Positions 7,708 to 16,426 of a DNA stretch of 64,000 bases are shown here, one piece after another (position 1 is the first letter of the stretch; every line of letters begins with the position of its first letter). This DNA is from CAVPLM01 sp963713545 (GTDB lineage Bacteria; Actinomycetota; Thermoleophilia; RBG-16-64-13). The notes under the pieces were generated by a model, which ran no database searches, was not told the DNA's origin, and saw only the letters and a program-made list of their open reading frames with translations. Location of the stretch: contig CAVQME010000002.1 of NCBI GenBank assembly GCA_963713545.1, forward strand, positions 1 to 64,000. Direction: 5' to 3'. The position numbers were made by a program, and so were the translations under genes.

Positions 7708-10700
7708 ATGAGTCGTTTGAGGATGCTTGTCCCACTCTTGCTTGCGGGGCTTCTGGGAGCGGCGATCCTGGGATGTACGTCGTCTCCGCCGACGGGGACC
7801 GAGAGGACGGAGAGAGTCGACGGGTACGTGGCTCTGGTGCCCGAGGTCCTCAGATCCGGTGAGACCGCCTCCTTTTCCCTGTCCCTGTTCAACGGCAAAC
7901 AACTCGTCAAGAGTCCGGTGAGCGTATCGCTCTTCGATCAGAGCAAGAATCTCTTGACGTCGGGAACGGCCGAGATCGACGGCAAGGGGACCGTGATCTT
8001 CGAGGTGCCGCAGATCGCGGCCGGTGAGTACGAGGTGTTGGTCAGCGGCAGGGGCTTCTCCGAACGTACCACGGTCCAGGTCCAAGCGGGTACGCTCCTA
8101 TTCCTCGAGACCGACAAGCCTATCTACAAGCCTGGGCAGACCATCAAGGTGCGGCTGGTCGCCCTGAACTCGGAGCTGCGGCCGGTACGGACCGAAGCCA
8201 CGGTGGAGATCCAGGACGCCAAGGGCATCAAGATCTTCAAGCAGTCCTTGACTACCGACGAGTACGGTACGGTCACCACAGAGCTTCCGCTCTCGACCGA
8301 GCCGAACCTTGGCGTTTGGAAGCTCGCCGCCGTTGCCGGCGATGCGTCTACCCAGTTGGATGTGCGCGTGGAGGAATATGTCCTGCCCAAATACGAGGTG
8401 AAGGCCGAGCTGCAGAAGGGCTGGTTCTTGGTGGGCGAGAGCATCACCGGGCGTGTGGCGGCCAACTACAGCTTCGGCCGCGCAGTCCAGGGTGAGCTCA
8501 AAGTGACTGCTTCCCGGTACGTGGGTCAGTGGGAAGAATACGCCACCTACACCGCTGCCATCGATGGCGAGGGCGACTTCACCATCGAGCCGGCAGGCTA
8601 TGTGGCCGGCGTCCCCGAAGCGGGTGGGCTGGGCAACGTCCGTCTCGACATCACGGTGGTGGAGGAGTCCACCGGTTACGAACAGACGACCACCGAGCTG
8701 CTTACGGTCGCTCAGTCACCTGTCAACGTCCAACTCATCCCCGAGAGCTCCGCCTTCAAGCCCACGCTCCCTTTCAGCGTGCTACTGGTCACCGAGACCC
8801 CGGGCGGAGAGCCTGTGGAAGCGGCGGTGACCGTTGACATCTACTACATGGACGAGGACTACACAGAAGTGGGCCACGAGACCAAGAGGGTTGAGACCGG
8901 CCGGGGGACGGCCCTGGTGAAGCTCTCTCCTCCGGAGGATGCCATGCGGGCGACCATCCAGGCCGTCTCCGGTGATGCCTACGCCTACAAAGAAGTGACG
9001 TCGTCGTACTCTCCGTCGGGGAACTTCATCCATGTGCAGCAACGAGGGGAGCTCGACCTGGCCGTGGGCGACACGGCGAGCTTCCAGGTGGCCTCTACCG
9101 CCGAGGCGGGCACCATCTACTACGAGGTGGTCTCACGAGGGAGGGTGGTGTTCACCAGCAGTGCCTCAGGGGACATCTCGTTCGAGGTGACTCCCGCCAT
9201 GGCGCCTTCGGCCCAATTGCTGGTCTACCAGATCCTGCCGAACAGCGAGGTTGCGGCGGATTCCCTTCCCTTCGAGGTAACGGGCCAATATCCCCAGGCA
9301 GTGAGCGCCTCGTTCAGTGCGGAGGAAGTCAAGCCTGGGGACGAGGTGCAGGTGCAGGTGCAGACCGAGGGTCCGGCCAAGGTGGGACTTGTGGCGGTCG
9401 ATCATTCCGTGTTCATCCTGGCAGAGAACCGGCTCAATCTGGAACAGGTCTTCGCCGAATTGGAGCGCCTCTACATGCAGCCCCAGGCGGAGTTGCACGA
9501 GGCTGAATGGATGGGCGGGACCCTGCTCATACCTGGGGCCGAGGACACCTTCACCGACGCGGGACTGATCGTGCTCTCGAACAAGAAGGTCCCAGAGGGC
9601 AAGGAGATCGAATCGCCCCAGATGATGTTCGACGGCATGGAGGAGGCAGCCAGAATGGGTGCTGCGCCTGCGGGGGTGGAGACCACGGCAGCGGCTGCCA
9701 CGACCACGTCGATGGCCGGCGAACCGGCGGCGAACGCCACCGGGGGGCTGGCAGAGGTGGAACGCGTACGGCAGTACTTCCCCGAGACGTGGATCTGGGA
9801 CGAGACCATCACCGACGACGCGGGAATCGCCACGCTCTCCTATGAGGCGCCCGATTCCATAACCACCTGGGATCTCAGGGCGGTAGCCCTCTCGCCGCAA
9901 GCTGGCCTGGGTATCGCGGAAGCCTCACTCCGGGTGTTCCAGCCGTTCTTCCTACAGGCCGACCTGCCATACTCGGCCATCCGCGGAGAGGAGTTCCCGG
10001 TCAAGGTAGCCCTCTACAACTACCTGGAGACCCCGCAGGAGATCCAGGTGGAGATAGAGCCGGCCTCCTGGTTCGAGCTTCTGGAAGAGGCGACGACCAC
10101 GGTGACCATCGCAGGGGGCGACATCGGAAGCGCTGAGTTCATGATACGGCCGAAACAGATCGGCACGCAGCTGGTCAAGATCACGGCGCGGAGCTCCGAA
10201 GCCGCGGACGCGGTGATCAAGAGCATGATAGTGGAGCCGGAAGGCGTGGGCCGGGAGACGGTGGAGAATGCCGTGCTTGCCGCCGGCCAGTCGCGCACTC
10301 TGGGTCTGACGCTGCCGGACCTGGTTCAGATCGTTCCCGACTCAGACCGGGCCTACGTAGCAGTGACCGGGAGCCTGCTGGCGCAGACCATCGAAGGTCT
10401 CGATCAGCTGTTACAGATGCCCTTCGGCTGCGGGGAACAGAATATGATCCTTTTTGCACCCGACGCCTTCATACTCAAGTACCTTGAGGGGACTCGCCAG
10501 CTGAAGCCTGAGATCCAGGCTAAGGCCGAGATGCTCCTGGTCACGGGCTACCAGCGAGAGCTCACCTATCGCCGCTCGGACGGGAGCTTCTCTGCGTTCG
10601 GCGACCAGGACGAGTCAGGGAGTCTGTGGCTCACCGCCTTCGTCCTCAAGACGTTCGCCCAGGCCAAAGACCTGACTTTCATCGACGAGGCAGTCCTGTC

Positions 10701-11892
10701 CGACGCTGCGGCCTGGATCACCCAGTATCAGCAGAAAGACGGCTCGTTCGAGGCGGTCGGCTTCGTCCACCACTCCGACATGATGGGCGGAGTGCAGGGC
10801 AAGGATGCTCTCACCGCCTACGTCGCGGTCGCTCTGCTCGAGGCCGGTTACACCGACGCCGCCGCCCGGGCCATCGGCTACCTCGAGGATCGGCTCGACC
10901 TCATGGACGACTCCTACGTTCTGGCGCTGACGACATACGCCCTTGAGCTGGGTGGCAGCGGCCGGGCGGTAGCTGCGCAAGAGGCCCTCATGGCCCTGGC
11001 CATCGTAGACGAGAACGGCCTCCACTGGAGCGCCGGTGCGGCCGGACCCCTGACACAGGAGCCCGGCGGGATAGCGCCCGGGGTAGAGGGCGAGATGATG
11101 CCACCCATCGACATCATGCCCAGCCTGGATATCGAGGCGACCGGCTATGCCACGCTGGCCCTGATCGAGGCGGGCGACCGGGTGAACGCCGCTCAGGCCT
11201 GCAAATGGCTGGTGGGGCAGCGGAACAGTCAGGGAGGGTTTGGCACCACGCAGGACACGGTGGTCGCTCTCCAAGCTCTGACCGAGTACGCGACGCTGGG
11301 CGTCACCGACACTGAGATGACGGTTACCATCAGTGCCGGCGACGTGGATCAAGAGATCAACATCGGCCCCGGGAACTACGACGTCACCCAAGTGGTGGAA
11401 GTCCCGGCCGGGGTCCCGGTGAAGGTGGACGCCGAGGGCAAGGGGGAAGCCGTCATCCAAGGGGTGCTCCGCTACAACCTGCCCGCAGCCGAGGAAGCAG
11501 AGAGTGCGTTCAAGATCGACGTCGACTACAACACCGCTCAGGTGGCGGTTAACGATCTGGTTGATGTAGACGTGAGCGTCACCTTCGACCCGCCCGAACC
11601 GATCAAGGCGGGCATGACGGTGCTCGATGTCTCCGTGCCCACGGGATTCGCGGCGGTCGACGAATCGCTGGCTCGCCTGCTCGAGAACCCGAAGATCAAG
11701 CGCTACGACGTGGCCGGCCGCAAAGTGATCGTCTACATCGAGGACATGAGCCCGGGTGACAAGGTGAGCTTCTCCTTCCAGGCACGGGCTCTCTACCCGG
11801 TGAGGGGCAAGGGTGCGGCCTCGGTGGCCTACTCGTACTACACGCCGGAATGGCGAGGAGAGACCATCAGCCAAGCACTTAGCGTGCGGTAG
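7708..11892 (+). CDS. Alpha-2-macroglobulin family lipoprotein, metazoan-like
   Basis: 1394 residues. Signal peptide with lipobox AAILGC (lipidated Cys23). LFLETDKPIYKPGQTIKVR marks an MG2 domain. A Thr/Ala-rich stretch at about 650-680 (TTAAAATTTS) sits where a protease bait region would be. The thioester motif GCGEQN is present (Cys908, nt 10426-10440) in MPFGCGEQNMILFAPD, followed by a thioester-domain alpha/alpha barrel with WLTAFVLKTFAQA. The C-terminal about 125 residues resemble the A2M receptor-binding domain. Bacterial A2Ms trap invading proteases at the cell surface. Here the thioester context and C-terminal domain look like animal A2M rather than E. coli YfhM (CLEQ). No pbpC neighbour is present. 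Long perfect hairpin follows. Confidence 0.95.
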   Translation: MSRLRMLVPLLLAGLLGAAILGCTSSPPTGTERTERVDGYVALVPEVLRSGETASFSLSLFNGKQLVKSPVSVSLFDQSKNLLTSGTAEIDGKGTVIFEVPQIAAGEYEVLVSGRGFSERTTVQVQAGTLLFLETDKPIYKPGQTIKVRLVALNSELRPVRTEATVEIQDAKGIKIFKQSLTTDEYGTVTTELPLSTEPNLGVWKLAAVAGDASTQLDVRVEEYVLPKYEVKAELQKGWFLVGESITGRVAANYSFGRAVQGELKVTASRYVGQWEEYATYTAAIDGEGDFTIEPAGYVAGVPEAGGLGNVRLDITVVEESTGYEQTTTELLTVAQSPVNVQLIPESSAFKPTLPFSVLLVTETPGGEPVEAAVTVDIYYMDEDYTEVGHETKRVETGRGTALVKLSPPEDAMRATIQAVSGDAYAYKEVTSSYSPSGNFIHVQQRGELDLAVGDTASFQVASTAEAGTIYYEVVSRGRVVFTSSASGDISFEVTPAMAPSAQLLVYQILPNSEVAADSLPFEVTGQYPQAVSASFSAEEVKPGDEVQVQVQTEGPAKVGLVAVDHSVFILAENRLNLEQVFAELERLYMQPQAELHEAEWMGGTLLIPGAEDTFTDAGLIVLSNKKVPEGKEIESPQMMFDGMEEAARMGAAPAGVETTAAAATTTSMAGEPAANATGGLAEVERVRQYFPETWIWDETITDDAGIATLSYEAPDSITTWDLRAVALSPQAGLGIAEASLRVFQPFFLQADLPYSAIRGEEFPVKVALYNYLETPQEIQVEIEPASWFELLEEATTTVTIAGGDIGSAEFMIRPKQIGTQLVKITARSSEAADAVIKSMIVEPEGVGRETVENAVLAAGQSRTLGLTLPDLVQIVPDSDRAYVAVTGSLLAQTIEGLDQLLQMPFGCGEQNMILFAPDAFILKYLEGTRQLKPEIQAKAEMLLVTGYQRELTYRRSDGSFSAFGDQDESGSLWLTAFVLKTFAQAKDLTFIDEAVLSDAAAWITQYQQKDGSFEAVGFVHHSDMMGGVQGKDALTAYVAVALLEAGYTDAAARAIGYLEDRLDLMDDSYVLALTTYALELGGSGRAVAAQEALMALAIVDENGLHWSAGAAGPLTQEPGGIAPGVEGEMMPPIDIMPSLDIEATGYATLALIEAGDRVNAAQACKWLVGQRNSQGGFGTTQDTVVALQALTEYATLGVTDTEMTVTISAGDVDQEINIGPGNYDVTQVVEVPAGVPVKVDAEGKGEAVIQGVLRYNLPAAEEAESAFKIDVDYNTAQVAVNDLVDVDVSVTFDPPEPIKAGMTVLDVSVPTGFAAVDESLARLLENPKIKRYDVAGRKVIVYIEDMSPGDKVSFSFQARALYPVRGKGAASVAYSYYTPEWRGETISQALSVR

Positions 11893-11902
11893 CGAAGGTG
11901 AG

Positions 11903-11953
11903 GGTCGCCGCCGGCCCGCCGCGCTGCCAATGCGCGGCGGGCCGGCGGCGACC
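11903..11953 (+). terminator. Perfect 22-bp hairpin after the macroglobulin gene
   Basis: Arms 11903-11924 and 11932-11953 pair perfectly around a 7-base loop, 10 bp past the stop codon. No T-run follows. Confidence 0.6.
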
Positions 11954-12060
11954 GTTCGTCCGAGGCCGGATAGGGCCTTCCCGGCCAACCCGTCCGGCCT
12001 GCGTGGTAAGTTAGTGCAGCGAATCCGATGATGCTCCTCCGCGCCTCAAGGAGGTCTCGT

Positions 12061-13408
12061 ATGACCGTAGCATTGGCTGTCGTTTCCTTAGTCTTGCTCT
12101 TGATGGCGGTAGGGCTGCTCCTAGTACTCGTCTTACGCTCGCGCCATGACAACACCGGCTCGAAGCTGGATCAACTGAGCCAGGCGTCAAGAGCGGGGAG
12201 AGCGCCTGCTGCGCGAGGAGATGGCCCGGGGTCGCGAGGAATCGGCCAGGGGCTCGCAACAAGTGCGAGAGGAAGTCACGGGCGTGGTCAAAGGCTGGGG
12301 GGATTCCACGGTCAACAGCATCGGCCAACTCGGTCTCCAGCAGAAGAACCAGTTCGACACGTTCGCGACCCAACTCGTCACGCTCACCGAATCCAATGAG
12401 AAGCGCATGAACGAGCTTCGCGCCACGGTGGACGGCCGCCTCAAGCAGATGCAGGACGAGAACGCCACCAAGCTCGAGCAGATGCGCCAAACAGTCGACG
12501 AACGGCTGACGTCCACTCTGGAGCAACGCCTGGGCGAGTCGTTCAAGCAGGTGAGCGAGCGCCTGGAGGCGGTGCATAAGGGTCTCGGGGAGATGCAGAC
12601 GCTTGCTGCCGGCGTGGGTGACTTGAAGCAGGTGCTCACCAATGTCAAGACCCGCGGGACATGGGGCGAAGTGCAGCTTGGCATGCTGCTCGAGCAGATC
12701 CTCACTGCTGATCAGTACCAGGCGAACGTGGCCTGCAAGGTGGGGTGTGGAGAACGGGTCGAATATGCGATCAAGCTGCCCGGGCAGGACGACGGGAAGG
12801 ATCAAGCGGTCTGGCTACCCATCGACGCCAAGTTCCCCATCGAAGACTATCAGCGGATGTTGGATGCTCAGGAGCGGGGCGACGCCGCGGGTATGGAACT
12901 GGCATTGAAGGGACTGGAGGCACGCGTGAAAGCCTCGGCCAAAGACATCCAGGGGAAGTACCTCGATCCGCCGAGGACCACCGACTTCGGGATAATGTTC
13001 TTGCCGACCGAAGGGCTGTATGCGGAGGTCCTCCGCCGCCCTGGTCTTGCGGAGTCTCTGCAGAACGACTGTCGAGTGATCGTCGCCGGCCCCACGACTC
13101 TGGCCGCCCTCCTGAATAGCCTGCAGATGGGGTTCCGCACCCTTGCTGTCGAGCAGCGGTCGAGTGAAGTCTGGCAACTGCTGGGGGCGGTGAAGACCCA
13201 GTTCGGCCAGTTCGGCGTTCTCCTTGACCGGGTTCATAAGAAGCTCGACCAGGCGTCGACCACTATCGAGGACGCGGCCAGGAAGAGCCGGACCATCGAG
13301 CGCAAGCTGAGGACGGTGCAGGAGATCCCTGCGGAAGGCGCGGACAACCTGCTCGATTTGGGTGCATTCGAGGTCGAAGCGGCCGACGACTATTTCGAGG
13401 ATGACTAG
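12061..13408 (+). pseudogene. rmuC: RmuC-family protein, frameshifted near the N-terminus
   Basis: ATG 12061 follows AAGGAGGT and encodes one TM helix (VVSLVLLLMAVGLLLVLVL) and the start of a coiled coil. At 12189-12190 one extra A shifts the frame; removing it yields QASERGERLLREEMARGREE, a continuous coiled coil. The downstream frame then gives the whole RmuC domain: TRGTWGEVQLGMLLEQIL, LPIDAKFPIEDYQRM, FLPTEGLYAEVLRRPG and AGPTTLAALLNSLQMGFRTL. RmuC proteins limit recombination between inverted repeats and carry a PD-(D/E)XK-like nuclease fold. Without repair, translation could restart at 12221 and lose only the membrane anchor. EcsC follows after 24 bp. Confidence 0.85.
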
Positions 13409-13432
13409 TGGAGGCTCACGCGAGGTGAAATC

Positions 13433-14236
13433 GTGATCGAGATCAGCGAGTGGCAGTTCAGCGAGTGTGACCTGGAGGATCTCCGCCAAGCGAAGCTGCG
13501 CCTTGAGCGCCCCAGTATTGCGGTCAAAGTGGCCGATGCGGTCGGCAGCCCCATAGAGGCCGGCCTCAAACGGCTCCCCAGAGGATGGAACAAGAGAGTG
13601 GGGGAGGCCACTGAGGCTGCTCTCTTCAAGGGCCTCGAGTACTCCATCCGCACCATGCGCGAAGTCGAACCGAGACCGTCCCGCGACTGGCTGCACAAAG
13701 CCGTGGTGATAGGTTCGGGTGCGGCGGCCGGTGCCGCGGGGATCTACTCCCTGATCGTGGAGCTCCCTTTCTCCACCTGCGTCATGCTGCGCTCGATAGC
13801 CGACATCGCCCGGAGCGAAGGCCACGACGTATCTTCATTGGGCGTGAAGCTGGGATGTTTGGGGGTTTTCGCCCTCGGCGGCCCGAGTTCGCTGGACGAC
13901 GCATCCGAGACCGGGTACTGGACCACCAGAGCCGCTCTGGCGAAGCTTGTGCCCGAGGTCGTGAGCCATCTAGCCAGGGGAGGAGCCGTCCACCAGGGCA
14001 CGCCCGCTCTGATCAGACTCGTATCGGCCATCGGTTCGCGGTTCAGCGTGATCATCACTGAGGAGATAGCCGCCAAGGCCGTGCCGGTGCTCGGGGCAGT
14101 GTCGGGTGCCGGGGTGAACTACGTGTTCATGAACCACTTCCAGGAGATGGCCCGGGGACATTTCGTCATTCTGCGTCTCGAGAAGAAGTACGGTAGCTAC
14201 CTCGTGGAGAAGACCTACCGAGAGCTGCCGCTCTGA
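13433..14236 (+). CDS. EcsC-family protein
   Basis: 267 residues from GTG 13433 with SD GAGGTGA. It shows the EcsC signature: a basic amphipathic N-terminal half, a Gly/Ala-rich segment (GSGAAAGAAGIYSLIVELPF) followed by RSIADIARSEGHD, and a C-terminal helix with GAGVNYVFMNHFQEMARGHF. EcsC homologues are peripheral or membrane-inserting proteins of unclear function, first noted with the Ecs ABC transporter, which is absent here. Possibly co-transcribed with rmuC. Confidence 0.8.
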   Translation: MIEISEWQFSECDLEDLRQAKLRLERPSIAVKVADAVGSPIEAGLKRLPRGWNKRVGEATEAALFKGLEYSIRTMREVEPRPSRDWLHKAVVIGSGAAAGAAGIYSLIVELPFSTCVMLRSIADIARSEGHDVSSLGVKLGCLGVFALGGPSSLDDASETGYWTTRAALAKLVPEVVSHLARGGAVHQGTPALIRLVSAIGSRFSVIITEEIAAKAVPVLGAVSGAGVNYVFMNHFQEMARGHFVILRLEKKYGSYLVEKTYRELPL

Positions 14237-14333
14237 GGCACCGGCCCCAGGGCGACGTCATCCTTCCAGACTAGGTTTGCGCCGTGGCGGGTATGACCAT
14301 GCTCATTCAGGCACTCTGCTTGGGGGTTCTATC

Positions 14334-14831
14334 ATGACCGATCGTTATGCAGCCATCACCGCCATGCTCCCCTGTCCGGCCGTCATCGTGACCGCGGCGG
14401 CAGGGGAACGGCGCGACGCCATGACTGCGACCGCGTTCTTCGTGTCAGAAGTTCCCCCGCTCGTCAGCGTGAGCATGGCGGCGCATCATCTGACCAGCGA
14501 GTTGATCCAGCAGACTGGTGAGTTCGTGATCAACATGCCCACGCCTGAACAGGTGGAGTTGGTCCGGAAGCTGGGCTCTACCCACGGTCGCGAAGTCGAC
14601 AAGTTCGAGAAGTTCGGTCTCACTACTCTACCGAGTATGATCGTGGCCGCTCCCCGCCTGGCCGGGTCATATATCAGCTTAGAATGCAGAGTGGTCGGAT
14701 CCTATCCGGCGGCGACCTATCGGCTCTACGTAGCCGAGATCTTGGCCGACGCGGTGGACGCGGACAAAGCTCCTTTGCTCTGGCATCGAGGGCGCTTCTT
14801 CTCGATGGGCGCAGAGGTCGGCTCAACGTAG
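14334..14831 (+). CDS. Flavin reductase-like, FMN-binding split-barrel protein
   Basis: 165 residues from ATG 14334 (upstream GGGGG). The pattern PAVIVTAAAGERRDAMTATAF, VSVSMAAHHLTSELI and GEFVINMPTPEQVELVRKLG is that of the FlaRed/DIM6-NTAB family found in anaerobes. These bind FMN and act as flavin reductases or flavoredoxins. No cysteine in the usual flavoredoxin redox position. It precedes the transcarboxylase-like operon, but a separate promoter-like element lies between them. Confidence 0.85.
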   Translation: MTDRYAAITAMLPCPAVIVTAAAGERRDAMTATAFFVSEVPPLVSVSMAAHHLTSELIQQTGEFVINMPTPEQVELVRKLGSTHGREVDKFEKFGLTTLPSMIVAAPRLAGSYISLECRVVGSYPAATYRLYVAEILADAVDADKAPLLWHRGRFFSMGAEVGST

Positions 14832-14855
14832 GGGGAGCGAAGATGGCGCCCGGAC

Positions 14856-14864
14856 TGGTATCAT
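14856..14864 (+). promoter_or_regulatory. Extended -10 element before the carboxyltransferase operon
   Basis: TGG then TATCAT at 14859-14864 forms an extended -10 with no clear -35. A transcript would have a leader of about 75 nt before ATG 14946. Confidence 0.3.
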
Positions 14865-14945
14865 CCCGGCTCAAGACCACTGGGGGGATGCTCCGCTTCG
14901 GCGTATCTCCGCACGACATCAGGCCAGCAGACAGGGTGTCTACAC

Positions 14946-16409
14946 ATGAACGATGACAATGCCATAGGGCGACTGCGTACGCTGAAGACAGAGGCTCTTC
15001 ACGGCGGCGGGCTGGAACACGTCGAGACCAGGCACAAGAAGGGCAGGAAGACGGCGCGCGAACGGGTGGTCGAGCTGCTCGACCCGGGGAGCTTCGTCGA
15101 GCTCGACATGTTCGCCGCTCCCCGGGGCCGCGGATCCGCGGAAGATGACCGGCAGGTGATCGGAGGCGGGGTCGTCATCGGGTATGGGAAGGTCTCCGGG
15201 AGGGACGTGTACGTCTTCTCTCAGGACTCCGGCCTTTTGGGTGGGCCGCTGGCAGACATAGGTACCCAGAAGATCGTCAAAGTGATCGATCTGGCCATGA
15301 AGAACGGCGCCCCCATAGTGGGGATCAACGACCTGGGAATGGCAAACGTCCAAGAAGGCGTCGTTTCTGTGGGAGGATATGCGGAGATCTTCTTCCGCAA
15401 CGTCATGGCTTCGGGCTTAGTGCCCCAGATATCGGCGGTCATGGGCCCTTGCGTGGGTGAAGCGGTGTATGCACCGGCCATGACCGACTTCACCATCATG
15501 GTGAAGGGCACGAGCCACATGTTCGTCAATAGCCCGGAGGCCATCAAGAACGCGACCGGCGAAACAGTCACCGGAGAGGATCTGGGCGGGGCCATGACGC
15601 ACAACGCCCGGAGCGGAGTGGCGCACCTGGCCGCCGACGATGAAGAACACTGCCTCGAGCTGGTCCGGGGGCTGCTCTCGTTCCTGCCCCAGAACAACCT
15701 GGACGAGGCGCCTCGGATCGAGTCTGATGACCCGGTGGACCGGCAAGACGAGGCGCTGGACGACATCGTGCCCGGCGAGCCCGATGGATCCTACAGCATG
15801 CATGAAGTGATCGCCCGGGTCGTCGACAACGGGTACTTCTTCGAGGTGATGCCGTACTGGGCGCAGAACCTGGCGGTGGGGTTCGCGCGGCTGGGTGGGC
15901 GCTCGATCGGGATCGTGGCCAACGAACCTGCGGTCGCCGGAGGCGCGCTCGACAACGACGCCTGCACGAAGGGGGCGAGGTTCGTCCGGTTCTGCGATGC
16001 CTTCAACCTCCCCTTGGTCGTTCTGGGGGACGTCCCCGGTATCGTGCCGGGGTCGGCTCAGGAGCACGGGGGGATCATTCGGAACGGGGCGAAGCTCCTC
16101 TACGCGTTCTGCGAAGCGACCGTGCCGAAGATAACGCTGATAACCCGCAAAGCGGGTGCTGAAGCCTACGACATCATGTGCTCAAGACACGCCCGGGCGG
16201 ACCTCAACTTCGCCTGGCCGTCGGCGGAGATCGCCATCGCAGAACCGGCGGATCCTCTCTCTACCGCGTTCGTTGCGGCTCAGCTTGGCTATATCGACGA
16301 CATCATCGAGCCGCGGGATACGCGGCCCCGACTCATCTCAGCTTTGGAGGCGTGCGCGTCCAAACGAGAAGGCCGCCCGCCCAAGAAGCACGGCAACATC
16401 CCTCTCTGA
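14946..16409 (+). CDS. Acyl-CoA carboxyltransferase subunit (12S / PccB-like), divergent active site
   Basis: 487 residues with both crotonase-fold halves of biotin-dependent carboxyltransferases. ARERVVELLDPGSFVELD opens the N-half; RFVRFCDAFNLPLVVLGDVP and AQEHGGIIRNGAKLLYAF lie in the C-half; it ends in KKHGN like the Propionibacterium transcarboxylase 12S subunit. Family members move CO2 between carboxybiotin and propionyl-/acetyl-CoA. Key loops differ from the family: SGGAR is LGMAN (130-134), AGG is VGE (170-172), and AYGGAYD is AGAEAYD (403-409). About 25-30 residues are missing after SAEIAIAE (near 433). These glycines form the oxyanion holes, so substrate or activity may differ. First gene of a three-gene operon. 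Confidence 0.85.
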   Translation: MNDDNAIGRLRTLKTEALHGGGLEHVETRHKKGRKTARERVVELLDPGSFVELDMFAAPRGRGSAEDDRQVIGGGVVIGYGKVSGRDVYVFSQDSGLLGGPLADIGTQKIVKVIDLAMKNGAPIVGINDLGMANVQEGVVSVGGYAEIFFRNVMASGLVPQISAVMGPCVGEAVYAPAMTDFTIMVKGTSHMFVNSPEAIKNATGETVTGEDLGGAMTHNARSGVAHLAADDEEHCLELVRGLLSFLPQNNLDEAPRIESDDPVDRQDEALDDIVPGEPDGSYSMHEVIARVVDNGYFFEVMPYWAQNLAVGFARLGGRSIGIVANEPAVAGGALDNDACTKGARFVRFCDAFNLPLVVLGDVPGIVPGSAQEHGGIIRNGAKLLYAFCEATVPKITLITRKAGAEAYDIMCSRHARADLNFAWPSAEIAIAEPADPLSTAFVAAQLGYIDDIIEPRDTRPRLISALEACASKREGRPPKKHGNIPL

Positions 16410-16426
16410 TCCGGAGACGCAAAGAT

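Noticed and set aside
10615..11988. 457-codon open frame on the minus strand inside the macroglobulin gene
   Set aside because: It is antisense to an unambiguous gene with a thioester motif. High GC at third positions keeps the opposite frame open. No protein family is visible.
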